Source of the DNA: Roseibacillus sp.
GTDB taxonomy: Bacteria; Verrucomicrobiota; Verrucomicrobiia; Verrucomicrobiales; Akkermansiaceae
DNA: 64,000 nt
Assembly (NCBI GenBank): GCA_028821775.1
Contig: JAPKFB010000007.1
Coordinates: forward strand, 35,194-99,193
Direction of reading: 5' to 3'
The notes beneath the pieces were generated by a model. It saw only the letters and a program-made list of their open reading frames with translations, was not told where the DNA came from and made no database searches. The position numbers and the translations under genes are program-made. Of the stretch, positions 1-9,210 are shown piece by piece. Every line of letters begins with the position of its first letter. The first letter of the stretch is position 1.

Positions 1-2
1 CG

Positions 3-1274
3 CAGTTCGACCTGGCCGAGGAATATCTGTGCAAGGCTCTCGAGGCCGGGGGTGACTTGGCCCGAGCGTCGGTCGAACTGGCCACCATCTGCGAGCGCCT
101 GCACCGGCTTGACGAGGCAGGCGCTCATATCGAGCGTGCCCTTGGGGCCGAGCCCGACCATCCGGAGGCCCGACTTGTGCAGGCCAAGCTGGCGCGACGC
201 GGTGGTGATTCCACGAGGGCGGAATCGTTCCTCCGTGACCTGCTCGCAATGCCGGACTCCGATCATCACTGGGAGGCGTCCTATGCGCTCGGGGCAATCC
301 TCGACAAAGAAGGAGACTACGACGGAGCGATGGAGGCTCTGGTCGAGGGCAAGCAGTGGCACCGCGGCCGGGCCCCGACCAAACTTGCCCGGGCCCAAGC
401 CGAGAACGTCCTGGCTCGCAATCAGCGCCTGATGGAAACGATCACCCCTGATCACTTCCAGCGGTGGAATTCTGCGGAGGTCGCATCGTCGGGGGAGGGA
501 AGGGCATTCGCGCTGCTTTGTGGACACGCCCGCTCCGGCACCACCCTCATCGAGCAGGTCCTGGATTCACACGAGGACCTCGTCAGTTCCGACGAGACCC
601 CGATCATGTCGGATGATGTCTACCTGACCCTGGCGCGCCGGTCTCCCACCGAGCTGTCGGTCCCGGAGATGCTTGATGGCCTGCAGGACGAGCAAATGGC
701 GGATGCTCGCGAGCGCTACTTCCAGCTGAGCGAGGCCTTCCTGCGGGAACCGGTCGGCGCACGAATCCTGCTCGACAAGAACCCCGAGCTGACCCTGCTG
801 ATCCCGGTCATCGCCCGCGTCTTCCCTGAGGTTCGCATCGTCTTTGCGCTGCGCGATCCACGTGATGTCTGCCTGAGCTGTTTCATGCAGGCCCTGCCCA
901 TGAACTCCGTGAGCGTGAGCTATCTCAGCCTGGAGGAGACCTGCCGGAAGTACGCGACCGTCATGAAATCCTGGCTGGCGATCCGGCCGATGTTGACCTG
1001 CCGGTGGACGGAGACGCGCTACGAGGACAATGTTGCCGACCTTGAGGGCAAAGCACGGCGCCTGCTCGAGTTCCTCGGATTATCGTGGGACGACAAGGTG
1101 CTCAAGTTCTACGAACACGCTCGTCAAAAGCACGTGCGCTCCCCGACCTACGAGGCCGTCACCAAGCCGGTTTACTCCGGCGCGGTAGGACGCTGGCGCC
1201 ACTACGAGAAGTTTTTCGAACCGCACCTCGAGGTCCTCGCGCCTTTCGTACGCGAGTTCGGCTACGAGGAGTGA
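3..1274 (+). CDS. TPR-sulfotransferase, C-terminal part (5' end outside window)
   Basis: The reading frame is open from the first bases of the window, so the gene starts upstream; the TTG at 57 is not a convincing start. The N-terminal part (nt 3-400) is helical and TPR-like. It is followed by a PAPS-dependent sulfotransferase domain. The P-loop that binds the 5'-phosphosulfate is visible as GHARSGTTLIEQVLDSH (about nt 520-570), and the 3'-phosphate-binding region as LRDPRDVCLS (about nt 850-880). The protein should transfer sulfate from PAPS to a hydroxyl of a carbohydrate or protein. TPR-sulfotransferase fusions are common in marine and PVC bacteria. The gene converges with the phosphodiesterase gene after 24 bases. 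The family call is firm; the acceptor is unknown. Confidence 0.85.
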   Translation, partial: QFDLAEEYLCKALEAGGDLARASVELATICERLHRLDEAGAHIERALGAEPDHPEARLVQAKLARRGGDSTRAESFLRDLLAMPDSDHHWEASYALGAILDKEGDYDGAMEALVEGKQWHRGRAPTKLARAQAENVLARNQRLMETITPDHFQRWNSAEVASSGEGRAFALLCGHARSGTTLIEQVLDSHEDLVSSDETPIMSDDVYLTLARRSPTELSVPEMLDGLQDEQMADARERYFQLSEAFLREPVGARILLDKNPELTLLIPVIARVFPEVRIVFALRDPRDVCLSCFMQALPMNSVSVSYLSLEETCRKYATVMKSWLAIRPMLTCRWTETRYEDNVADLEGKARRLLEFLGLSWDDKVLKFYEHARQKHVRSPTYEAVTKPVYSGAVGRWRHYEKFFEPHLEVLAPFVREFGYEE

Positions 1275-1298
1275 CAGGCTCGGGCGTCCTCTTCGTGA

Positions 1299-4200
1299 TC
1301 ACTCTTCGCCCACGCGGTAAAAGCGTCTCGTGGTGCCGGCGGCGATGCCGCTGTCCGTAAAGGTCGTGCTCTCACCACCGCTCGGGTAACCGCTTGCTAC
1401 TACGACCCAGGTGACCAGATCGTCCGAAGTTTCCACCTCGTAGGTCGCTCCGGGAAAGGAGTTCCATCTCAGCGTTGCGTCATTGTTCGCCGCATCCAAG
1501 TCAATGCCAGTGATCACCAGAGGGTGATTGGGATCCCCAATCGCACTCTCGCCCGCCAATCCCCGGGTGTAGAGGGAGGTCACTTCCTCGGTGGTGAGGA
1601 GGCGACGCCAGATCGCGACGTCATCGATCGCGCCGGGGAACCGGTTTTCCCAGATTGTTCCCAAGGTGCCGTCGGTGGCCACGCAGGTGGGAAGCCCGGA
1701 GTCGATGTTTCCAAGGTGAGAAATGGTGGCGGCTCCGACTTTCCGGCCGTTGAGAAAGAATTCGGCGTCGCCGTCGCGGTCATGAGTCACCACGATGTGG
1801 TGCCAGGAGCCATCATTGACAGGGACATTGGTGGCATCGAAATCGACACGGTTTGAACCGTCACCAATGTTCCATTCGAGGTTTCCCGCCCCGTTGAAAC
1901 CGGCATTGGAGGCATTGCCTGCGATGACCCAACCGGCATTGGTCCCCGAGTTCCAGTTTTTGTTGGAGATGATGGCGGGGTCGTAATTCGTCCCACCGTT
2001 TCCGCGGTTGTCGTCGAATGAAGAGGTCGATTTCATCCAGAGCGCCACCGAAAAGTCGACGGACGTTCCGAACCGGAGCTCGGCCGGGTTGTGGGCATTC
2101 ACGTACTGGGGTGGCATGGCGGTATCGTCGAACTCGTAGGCCTCACCGATCCGTCCGGTGGTCAGGGCCGGCGCTCCGGACAAAGCGGTGGGGAGGTCGT
2201 TGGCAGAGTGATCGTTGGAGTCACCATCGAAGGGCAGGTAGAGGACGAGATCGTCGCGAAGGGTCCCGTTGTATATCTGCACGGGCTGCGAGAGCGGGGG
2301 GCAGTTATCGGGATCGGGGGTGGCCACCCGGATGGTGTAGTTGAATTCGATATAGCCAGGGACTCCAATCCCGGGCGGGGAATCGAGGTAGCTCGTGGTG
2401 TCGATCGGGACGGTGGCAATGAGAGCTCCATCGCGCAGAATTTCAATTTGTGTTGCGGCCGGATTGACTCCCGCTTCCCAGCTCAGGGTCACGGTCCCGG
2501 CCGGTCCGTTGGGGAGGAGTGCGAGGTTCGAGGGGCACTGTGAGGTGCCGACCGAGGCAACGAGATCGCTGATTTCCTGCCCGCTGAGGGCGACACGCCA
2601 GAGGGCGGCCTGGGCGATCTCCCCGTTGAAGCGGATGTCCTCATTGTCGTCGGCGAAGGTGCCCATCATGAAGCCGTTGAATGGAATCGGATTGTAGGTG
2701 ATGAGTCCTGATGCAGGTGCGCTTACGACTTCGGCACCATCGACATAGAGCCGCACCGCCGATCCATCGTAGACGCCGGCGAGGTGATACCAGGCGCCAG
2801 GCTGGAAGAGCCCGGCGGGGCTGGCCACATAGAGCATGGCATTGTTTTGGGTCGTCACGGCCCATCCGAAGCGCCCGTTGGACATGGTGTGCAGATAGTA
2901 TCCGGATTCGGTAGCTGTGGTGTCGAAGGCGATCCCTGCAATGCCGGCGTAGTCCGTGAAGAGGGCCGGTTTGACCCAAGCGCTGACCGTGAGCGCGGAG
3001 TTGGGCATCAAACGAATGTCGTTCCCGAACGACACCCAGCCGTCTGCACTGGAAAGGCTCAGACCATTGCCAAGAAATCCGGAATCAATCCAATTCGTGG
3101 CATCCAGCCCGTTGACGAAGACGCCGTCCAGCCCCCCGCCCAAGGCGTCTGCGGTGGTGGTCCCCTCCCCCTCGTCGAAATTCCAGAGCCCCACGGCGGT
3201 CACTCCGGAGTCGACGGTGAAACTCCAGACTTCCCCCTCGATCGTTTCCACTGCGGTTACGGTGTCGACGCGCCAGTAGTAGGTCACGTTCAGGTCGAGC
3301 GTCCCGGGATCAAAGACGGTGCCGAATTGATTTCCTCGGAACTCGGCGGCGCCGGGATTGGAAGTCGTTCCAAAATAGAGCTCGGTGCTGACCGCGTTGG
3401 CGCCGGGCATCCATCCCAACACGGTCCCCAGGGGGACGTTGACGGCGCTATCGGCCGGTCCCGGGGCCGTGGCCTGGAGGAGGGGCTGATTGACCGGGCG
3501 TCCGTCCAGGTCCCAGGAATCGTCGACTGCTCCGAGCATGTGGTGGAGAATGGTGGGCGCGAAATCAACATTGGATGGCTGGAACTCGATCGAGACCGGC
3601 GTGCCGTCCAGTCGGCTGAGCAGAAAGAAGACGTTCATTTCCTTGGCGGACGACCCGCCGTGACCACCGCTATCGGTCCGTCCGTGATCGGTCGCCAGCA
3701 GCACCAGCCATTCTTCATTGGAGATGGTGGGACGGGTTTGGATCGCCGCGATCAATTCGGCCATGTAGCCGTCGACGGTTTCAACTCCCGTGATGGTTTG
3801 GGGCGCCAGGGTGCCGTAACTGTGAGCGAGAACATCGGGGTTGCCATAGTAGACGAAGATCGCATCCGGATCGCCGTTGGTCAGGATCTGCACGGCTTGC
3901 TGCGTCACTTGTGCATCCCCTGGGCCGTAGCCGATGGTATCTCCGTCCAAGGTGATCCGATCGTCGATCTGGTTTGAGACCATGGTATTGAAGGGAAGCC
4001 AGTCGGTGATCGCTACAGTCTCAAGCGCCGGTTGTTGCTGTTCGAGTCGGGTCAGAACATCGGGATAGGCGTCGAAATGGAGAGGCGGCGAGAAGGAGTT
4101 ACCTGTCACTCCATGCTTGGCATTGCTGACCCCGGTAAGGATGTCGGACCATCCGGGACCGCTTGAGGTCGGAAACGAAACCGTCAAGGCATCGTCCCGA

Positions 4201-4370
4201 TAGGCGCCGGCTGCCGCCAGGGCATCATAGTGGGGAGTAGACGCCAGCGTGATCTCGTCGGGCCGCACGCCATCGATTCCCACAAGGAGAACTTTCGGGA
4301 CTGCCCACGCCATGGGCGAGGTCAGAGCTGCGCCGATCGCGGCGATGATGAGAACTCTGTGCGCTTTCAA
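1299..4370 (-). CDS. secreted type I phosphodiesterase/nucleotide pyrophosphatase with two LamG domains
   Basis: 1023 residues with a signal peptide (1-23). Residues 25-290 form an alkaline-phosphatase-superfamily domain. Visible are GIDGVRPD with a metal-ligand Asp (33), the likely nucleophile Thr68 in SFPTSSGPGW, Asp179 and His183 in NPDVLAHSYG, and Asp228-His229 with the downstream HGG in ATDHGRTDSGGHGG. These match metal sites of the nucleotide pyrophosphatase/phosphodiesterase family. Two LamG/jellyroll domains follow (about 395-600 and 700-910), separated by an Fn3-like segment. The last 70 residues hold a C-terminal module with VETSDDLVTW and RRFYRV that recurs in two other large proteins here. 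It lies 29 bases downstream of the endonuclease gene on the same strand, so they are probably co-transcribed. Probably an extracellular phosphoesterase targeted to polysaccharide or surfaces; the substrate is unknown. Confidence 0.85.
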   Translation of the reverse strand: MKAHRVLIIAAIGAALTSPMAWAVPKVLLVGIDGVRPDEITLASTPHYDALAAAGAYRDDALTVSFPTSSGPGWSDILTGVSNAKHGVTGNSFSPPLHFDAYPDVLTRLEQQQPALETVAITDWLPFNTMVSNQIDDRITLDGDTIGYGPGDAQVTQQAVQILTNGDPDAIFVYYGNPDVLAHSYGTLAPQTITGVETVDGYMAELIAAIQTRPTISNEEWLVLLATDHGRTDSGGHGGSSAKEMNVFFLLSRLDGTPVSIEFQPSNVDFAPTILHHMLGAVDDSWDLDGRPVNQPLLQATAPGPADSAVNVPLGTVLGWMPGANAVSTELYFGTTSNPGAAEFRGNQFGTVFDPGTLDLNVTYYWRVDTVTAVETIEGEVWSFTVDSGVTAVGLWNFDEGEGTTTADALGGGLDGVFVNGLDATNWIDSGFLGNGLSLSSADGWVSFGNDIRLMPNSALTVSAWVKPALFTDYAGIAGIAFDTTATESGYYLHTMSNGRFGWAVTTQNNAMLYVASPAGLFQPGAWYHLAGVYDGSAVRLYVDGAEVVSAPASGLITYNPIPFNGFMMGTFADDNEDIRFNGEIAQAALWRVALSGQEISDLVASVGTSQCPSNLALLPNGPAGTVTLSWEAGVNPAATQIEILRDGALIATVPIDTTSYLDSPPGIGVPGYIEFNYTIRVATPDPDNCPPLSQPVQIYNGTLRDDLVLYLPFDGDSNDHSANDLPTALSGAPALTTGRIGEAYEFDDTAMPPQYVNAHNPAELRFGTSVDFSVALWMKSTSSFDDNRGNGGTNYDPAIISNKNWNSGTNAGWVIAGNASNAGFNGAGNLEWNIGDGSNRVDFDATNVPVNDGSWHHIVVTHDRDGDAEFFLNGRKVGAATISHLGNIDSGLPTCVATDGTLGTIWENRFPGAIDDVAIWRRLLTTEEVTSLYTRGLAGESAIGDPNHPLVITGIDLDAANNDATLRWNSFPGATYEVETSDDLVTWVVVASGYPSGGESTTFTDSGIAAGTTRRFYRVGEE

Positions 4371-4399
4371 AGTGGGTGAGGGTGAAAATAATTCCTGGG

Positions 4400-6877
4400 T
4401 TAGGGAGCAACAGACTCCAGTTTGATTCGGACGAATTGGAGGTCGGAAGGGGCGCCATCGGCAGGAGGATCGATGCGGTAGACCGCTTCCTCAATCCCAT
4501 TCTCCGTTTCGAGAGGTGATCCAATGGGAACGGCGCGCTCGCTCGCAGGCGCCCAGGTCTCCAAGTCGTTGGAAAGCTCGATGAGGTAGCGAATGGCATG
4601 TGAGGTGTAGGAGCTCCCATTGGCAGTCCCCCCCAGAAGGCGGCGATAAGTAATGCGGAATTCTCCCATGTCGGACCGCACCTCGAGGAGAGCGGGATCA
4701 TTCGGGGCGTTTGGGTTGGTTCCGAATCCCTGCTCCCCGAAGTTGTTGAGGTGATCCCCATCCGGGTTGCCGGAAGCGCCCTGGCTCGAGATGTTGCCGA
4801 ACTTCGCGATTTCCCAGGCGTCGCTGAGGCCGTCCGAATCGGAATCGACCGGGGCGACGGAAAACTCGGCCAAGGTGCCGGCGTGATCAGATGGCCACCG
4901 CCCTTGCACGATGGTGGTGAAGACCTGACAGTTCACCACCGAAAGCGGCGCGCCCTTGAACTGCACCAAGTCAATGCGGTCCTGCACGTCGCTCGGGTCG
5001 ATGGGGGTCCAGGTGTTGCCCGGCATCGCGACAGGATCGGGATGCCTCACCCGGTAGGCGTCCAGCATGCCGGCACCTGCAGTGGCGCGGGTGACAGGCC
5101 AGTCGACCACCAGTCCGAAGTGCAGTCCGGCCGCGGCGGTGGCGGGAGTCCAGTCGAGGTGGGAAGGGCAATTGAAGTCGCCGAGGAGCAGGACGGGCGT
5201 GGTATCGGCCGCGGCGAGCTGGGAGGAAGCGGCGGAAAGAAAGCTGTTCACCTGGGCGACTCGGCCTGAACTGGTCTCGGAGGCCAGGGCGGCGGCGACC
5301 TTCGCGGCGTCCCCGCCCGAAGCGTCACGGGCATCATAGGGTCCGTAGGGATAGGCGGTGAAGTGGCAGGCCCAGAAGTTCACTTCGCGTCGCGGGGAAT
5401 TCGAGATTCGCAGGCGAGCCCCTACCGAGTTGCTGGCTGTGAAGGTGCGCACCACCGGGTAGCGGCTGAGCACGGCGTTGTCGCTGCCCGACTGGTAGAC
5501 GGACCAGCCGAGGTCGTTGGCCCACTGCGTGGCGCGGCCATTGTTCTCGGATACTGCTACGACATCGGCGTCGGAGATCAGGATGGAGTCGAGTCCCTTG
5601 TTGTAGCCGTCGCTGACATTTCCGGTGCCGACCCAGACGTTGAAGGAGAGGGCTTTGAGTCTCGGGAGGTGGATCGTTCCCGGAGCGAAGACCTCGATCT
5701 TGAGAGTAGCGCTGGCGGTTGCCGCAGTGACGTCCGAAACTTCGATCGTAAACTGATTGACCCCGGGATCACCTGGTCCGGGCGTGCCGCTGAGGGATCC
5801 GTCGGAAGCGATCGTGAGCCAGTCGGGACCCGCCTTCTTGGAGAAGGTCAGGCCACCCGACACCCCGGACCGGGCGTAGGCCCCCAGTGTTCCCGAGTAG
5901 GGCAGGCCGGTGAGGGCATGGATTCGCCGAATGGGGTCGATGACAAAACGCGGTAGCGGGCTGCTATCTCCCACCGTGAAGCGGATTGGGCCCTGCTCGA
6001 GGGTGTGACCATTGTCGAGGAAGAGACAGGCGTAGTAGGAGCCATCAGCGAGGCTGAAGTTCATTGCTCCGTTGGGCTCGTTGCCGCCCGCGATCTGGAA
6101 TCCGTTGAGATAGTTCCAGGCGGTCGAGGACGCGATGGCGGGGGTGTCGCCGGCGCTGTATATGCCCACCCAGCTGTCGGGATTGGCAGTTGCACCAGCC
6201 CACGTCGCGGTGAGCGATTCACCGCTTGCCAAAGCGAGCTTGTGCAACGAGAACGCCGCGGTGTTGCCCGCGTCTTTGAAGATCTTCGTGACGGCCGTCT
6301 GAGCGTTGTTGAGTTCAAGGGTATACTCGCGGTTGGAGGCTGGAGATACTTCGATGGAGGATTGTCCCAGGACGTTGAGCGGGGCGCTTCCATCGTCGAG
6401 AGTCAGGCTGGTGACAGGCGGACTGATGCCGATCACGGACCAGCTAAGCGTGATGGGCAGTCCGTCATCGATGAACTGATGATCCGGACCGAAGCTCTGG
6501 ATGGTAGTCACGGACGCGACCTCGAAATCGACCTTGGGCGTGATGGGAGTGTAGCCGTCGTTGGCGAGAAAGTGCGCGCTCCACTCGCCCGCGGACAGCC
6601 CGGGGGAGGCAAAGGTGAGCGAGCCATTCGCCATGCCGCTGGTGGCGCTCCTGGTGCCATTGACATAGAACCAGAGAGTGGATCCGGGGTTGCCACTGGG
6701 AAGAGTGCCGCGGGGATAGATTCCGACCCAGTCGGTGGCACTGCCCGGACCGCCGATCCACGAGGAGACGATGTCCTGGTTCGGGGCGTAGACCACTTGA
6801 TCGAGGGTGAAAGTGGTTTGCGCGAGTCCCATTGCTGCCATCCCAAGTAAGGGGACAATTGTTCCGGCGTAATTCAT
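4400..6877 (-). CDS. secreted endonuclease/exonuclease/phosphatase family protein
   Basis: I chose the ATG that begins MNYAGTIVPLLG, which gives a signal peptide; an open frame extends 14 codons further. Two beta-sandwich repeats carry the same WVGIY motif (about residues 50 and 236). A putative Ig-like He_PIG domain follows (about 315-400). The catalytic EEP domain (about 405-675) shows LSFNVWVG (Asn), SENNG (Glu), ACHFTAYP (His), LLGDFNCPSH (Asp/Asn) and WPSDHAG (final Asp-His), which is a complete DNase I-like active site. An acidic segment DSDSDGLSDAWE with a GNPDGDHLNNF repeat, thrombospondin-3-like and probably Ca-binding, leads to a C-terminal module with ELSNDLETW and QFVRI. Likely extracellular nuclease or phosphoesterase. 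It is upstream of and probably co-transcribed with the phosphodiesterase gene. Confidence 0.82.
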   Translation of the reverse strand: MNYAGTIVPLLGMAAMGLAQTTFTLDQVVYAPNQDIVSSWIGGPGSATDWVGIYPRGTLPSGNPGSTLWFYVNGTRSATSGMANGSLTFASPGLSAGEWSAHFLANDGYTPITPKVDFEVASVTTIQSFGPDHQFIDDGLPITLSWSVIGISPPVTSLTLDDGSAPLNVLGQSSIEVSPASNREYTLELNNAQTAVTKIFKDAGNTAAFSLHKLALASGESLTATWAGATANPDSWVGIYSAGDTPAIASSTAWNYLNGFQIAGGNEPNGAMNFSLADGSYYACLFLDNGHTLEQGPIRFTVGDSSPLPRFVIDPIRRIHALTGLPYSGTLGAYARSGVSGGLTFSKKAGPDWLTIASDGSLSGTPGPGDPGVNQFTIEVSDVTAATASATLKIEVFAPGTIHLPRLKALSFNVWVGTGNVSDGYNKGLDSILISDADVVAVSENNGRATQWANDLGWSVYQSGSDNAVLSRYPVVRTFTASNSVGARLRISNSPRREVNFWACHFTAYPYGPYDARDASGGDAAKVAAALASETSSGRVAQVNSFLSAASSQLAAADTTPVLLLGDFNCPSHLDWTPATAAAGLHFGLVVDWPVTRATAGAGMLDAYRVRHPDPVAMPGNTWTPIDPSDVQDRIDLVQFKGAPLSVVNCQVFTTIVQGRWPSDHAGTLAEFSVAPVDSDSDGLSDAWEIAKFGNISSQGASGNPDGDHLNNFGEQGFGTNPNAPNDPALLEVRSDMGEFRITYRRLLGGTANGSSYTSHAIRYLIELSNDLETWAPASERAVPIGSPLETENGIEEAVYRIDPPADGAPSDLQFVRIKLESVAP

Positions 6878-6993
6878 AGTGAGGCTGATCACGATAGGGA
6901 CTGCGACCGGTGATGACAATCAGAAGGTCGCTCGGGAGATCGATGGTGGGGGTAGAGCCGGGCTTTTCATGATGACAATCGGGGCGGGAGATC

Positions 6994-7008
6994 GCATAGT
7001 TCCTATGC
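6994..7008. promoter_or_regulatory. perfect palindrome in a divergent intergenic region
   Basis: GCATAG-TTC-CTATGC, a perfect 6-bp inverted repeat, lies 16 bases before the ATG of the esterase gene in the 146-base divergent gap. Upstream in the same gap the 11-mer TGATGACAATC occurs twice (6911-6921 and 6970-6980). These may be operator or 5'-UTR elements for one or both divergent genes. No -35/-10 pair could be assigned with confidence. Confidence 0.25.
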
Positions 7009-7023
7009 AAATTCCCACGCGAC

Positions 7024-7806
7024 ATGACCAAACTACTCGCAATTCTGATCCTCTTCTCAATTCTTTCCTCGGCTCTCTACTCCGAACCGAGGAAGGAGGC
7101 GGAACAGTATACCGCCGAGGTGTGGAAGAACTCGAAGGGAGAGAGTTTGAACTATCGGCACCGCGCGCCCGACACGGTAGATCCGGGGAAGAAGTATCCC
7201 CTCATCGTCTTTTACCACGGGGCAGGCGGGCGGGGGGACAACAACCTCGGGCAGATTGCCGACGCAGGAGCAGTCCATTCGTTTGCCAAGGCCGGAGTCT
7301 TTTCAAAGCGCGGGGCCTATGTCATCGCCGGACAGGTTCCCAAAGGCAAGCTGTGGGTTGATGTCTCCTGGTCCACCCTGGAGCACAAGATGCCGAAGGT
7401 GTCGGATTCGATGAGATTGATGTTCGAGGCGGTCGATGCCTTCGTGGCGGACAAGAAGAACCAGATCGATCCCAAGCGCATTTATGCGATGGGGCTTTCG
7501 ATGGGCGGCTACGGAACCTGGGATGCCATTCAACGGCGGCCGAAATTCTTCGCGGCTGCGGTGCCGATCTGCGGAGGCGGGGACAAGTCGATGGGTAAAG
7601 CTCTCGCGCCACTTCCCATCTGGGCATGGCACGGAGACAAGGACAACGTGATCAAACCGAGTCGCTCGACGGACATGATCGCGGCCATCAAGGCTGCGGG
7701 GGGGTCAGCAAAGTACAGCGAACTCCCAGGGGTCGGTCACAACGCGTGGAGCAAGTGTTGGGCGTCGAAGGAGCTTTGGGACTGGCTGTTTGCGCAGAAG
7801 AGGTAG
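7024..7806 (+). CDS. secreted alpha/beta-hydrolase (carboxylesterase/phospholipase-like)
   Basis: 260 residues with a signal peptide (MTKLLAILILFSILSSALYS). The alpha/beta-hydrolase fold is shown by an oxyanion-type strand YHGAGG (about 64-69), the nucleophile elbow GLSMGGYG (Ser159), a candidate acid in HGDKDN (Asp205/207) and the terminal His in GVGHNAW (His239). The size and motifs fit the poly(3-hydroxybutyrate) depolymerase/phospholipase-carboxylesterase group found in many PVC genomes. It probably hydrolyses ester bonds in extracellular substrates. It is transcribed divergently from the endonuclease gene and converges with the GSDH-like gene. The catalytic triad is complete; the substrate cannot be read from sequence. 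Confidence 0.8.
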   Translation: MTKLLAILILFSILSSALYSEPRKEAEQYTAEVWKNSKGESLNYRHRAPDTVDPGKKYPLIVFYHGAGGRGDNNLGQIADAGAVHSFAKAGVFSKRGAYVIAGQVPKGKLWVDVSWSTLEHKMPKVSDSMRLMFEAVDAFVADKKNQIDPKRIYAMGLSMGGYGTWDAIQRRPKFFAAAVPICGGGDKSMGKALAPLPIWAWHGDKDNVIKPSRSTDMIAAIKAAGGSAKYSELPGVGHNAWSKCWASKELWDWLFAQKR

Positions 7807-7839
7807 GGTGTGAAGTTTGGGTTGCCCCTGCCCCGTCGC

Positions 7840-9147
7840 CTACTTCCCTGGAACGATTTTCCAGATCGCGCCATTCTTGCCGGATGGGCCCTTGCCGGTG
7901 TTGGTGAGGACGTAGAGTTCACCCTCGTGGTCCTGACCGAAGCCAATGACATTCTGATGGGGCCCTTCCGGACCCTTGGCTCCGGGGAGGATCTGCATGG
8001 TCCAGGTCTCGGGAGTGTCGCGCACGCCGGCGTAGAGCCCGTGCCGTGATCCGGACCAGCTCATGGTCCAGTCGGCGAAGATGTAGACTCCGGTGAGACC
8101 CGGGAGGGCCTTGCCGCGGTAGACGTGACCGCCCGTAATGCTGATGCCGTACCCGGGAGCCGTTCCGAAGGCTTTGGTGTGGGGATAGGCGAGGACGGGA
8201 GCCTTGAACCCCTCCGCTGCAGGGGTGACCTTCAGGGTCGCGGCCGCACCGGGGCTCTTTTGATCGAAGGAGACGTAGCCTTCGTAGCGCGGCCAACCGT
8301 AGTTGCCGGCGGTGATGACATTGACCTCTTCGAAGCGCCCCTGTCCCACGTCTGCAATGATGAGGTCCCCATTGCCGCCGTGGTCGACGGTGATGCCCCA
8401 CGGGTTGCGAATCCCCCAGGCGTAGATTTCATCGAGTCCTTCCTTGCCTTTGAAGGGGTTGCCATCAGGGATTGCGTAGGGCGTTCCGTTGTCGATATCA
8501 ATGCGCAGGATCTTGCCGAGAAAGCGTTTGGTGGACTGTCCGTTGCCGCCCTTCTCATGGCCTCCGGGAGGTTTGGCGACGAGGTCGTTGGCCCCTCCGC
8601 CATCACCCAGTCCGAGATAGAGATAGCCGTCCTTGCCGAATACCAAGTTGCCGCCATCGTGGTTCCACTGCGGTTCGTCGATGGTAAAGATGACGCGCTC
8701 GCTCCGGCTATCAGCCACCCCGTCCTTCTTGACCTTGAACTCGGAGAGTCGTCCGGTGTGGTCGTAGCCCTCCTTGCCGTCCTTGGCGAGGGGATGGCTG
8801 TAGAAGACGTAGACCTTTTTGTTGGAGGCGAACTTCGGGTGGAGCGCCACTCCGAGAGCGCCGCGTTCGTCGAAGCCCTTCTTGAGTTTCACGATTCCCT
8901 TGCGCAGATCCAGAAAGGCCTTGCCCGGCTTGCCGCCCTTTTCGCCGAGGAAATGTATCATGCCGGCCTGATCGACGACGAGGAAGGCTTGGTCGCCTTC
9001 GCGGTAGGGGATCATGATGAGTGGAGAGACAAATCCGGTCGCGAATTGTTCGTAAGCAACGGCGGGAAGATCTTTCGCGGGTGATCCGACGGAAGCTGCC
9101 AAGGAGAGTGCGAGAGTGAAGGAAGAAAGGGTGAGGCGACGTGTCAT
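7840..9147 (-). CDS. glucose/sorbosone dehydrogenase-like beta-propeller protein, secreted
   Basis: 435 residues with a signal peptide (about 1-24, SLAASVGSPAKD). The body matches the soluble PQQ-dependent glucose/sorbosone dehydrogenase propeller: a substrate/cofactor loop QWNHDGGNL followed by GYLYLGLGDGGG, IDIDNGTPYAIP with DGNP, AWGIRNPWG, and DVGQGRFEEVNVI. These are the typical blades and Ca-site motifs of the family. It should oxidise an aldose or similar sugar in the periplasm using PQQ, although many PVC members have no proven substrate. The start codon is 62 bases from the sulfatase start on the other strand, so the two share a short divergent promoter region. Confidence 0.88.
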   Translation of the reverse strand: MTRRLTLSSFTLALSLAASVGSPAKDLPAVAYEQFATGFVSPLIMIPYREGDQAFLVVDQAGMIHFLGEKGGKPGKAFLDLRKGIVKLKKGFDERGALGVALHPKFASNKKVYVFYSHPLAKDGKEGYDHTGRLSEFKVKKDGVADSRSERVIFTIDEPQWNHDGGNLVFGKDGYLYLGLGDGGGANDLVAKPPGGHEKGGNGQSTKRFLGKILRIDIDNGTPYAIPDGNPFKGKEGLDEIYAWGIRNPWGITVDHGGNGDLIIADVGQGRFEEVNVITAGNYGWPRYEGYVSFDQKSPGAAATLKVTPAAEGFKAPVLAYPHTKAFGTAPGYGISITGGHVYRGKALPGLTGVYIFADWTMSWSGSRHGLYAGVRDTPETWTMQILPGAKGPEGPHQNVIGFGQDHEGELYVLTNTGKGPSGKNGAIWKIVPGK

Positions 9148-9210
9148 GCCGCGCAGTCTGAGTATTTTTCGAGCTTTGGCAATCTACCAGTGAGAGATTG
9201 TCTTTGCTGT

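Noticed and set aside
2784..3977. A 397-codon open frame antisense to the phosphodiesterase/LamG gene
   Set aside because: The minus-strand gene has a signal peptide and intact active-site motifs; this is a GC-driven shadow.
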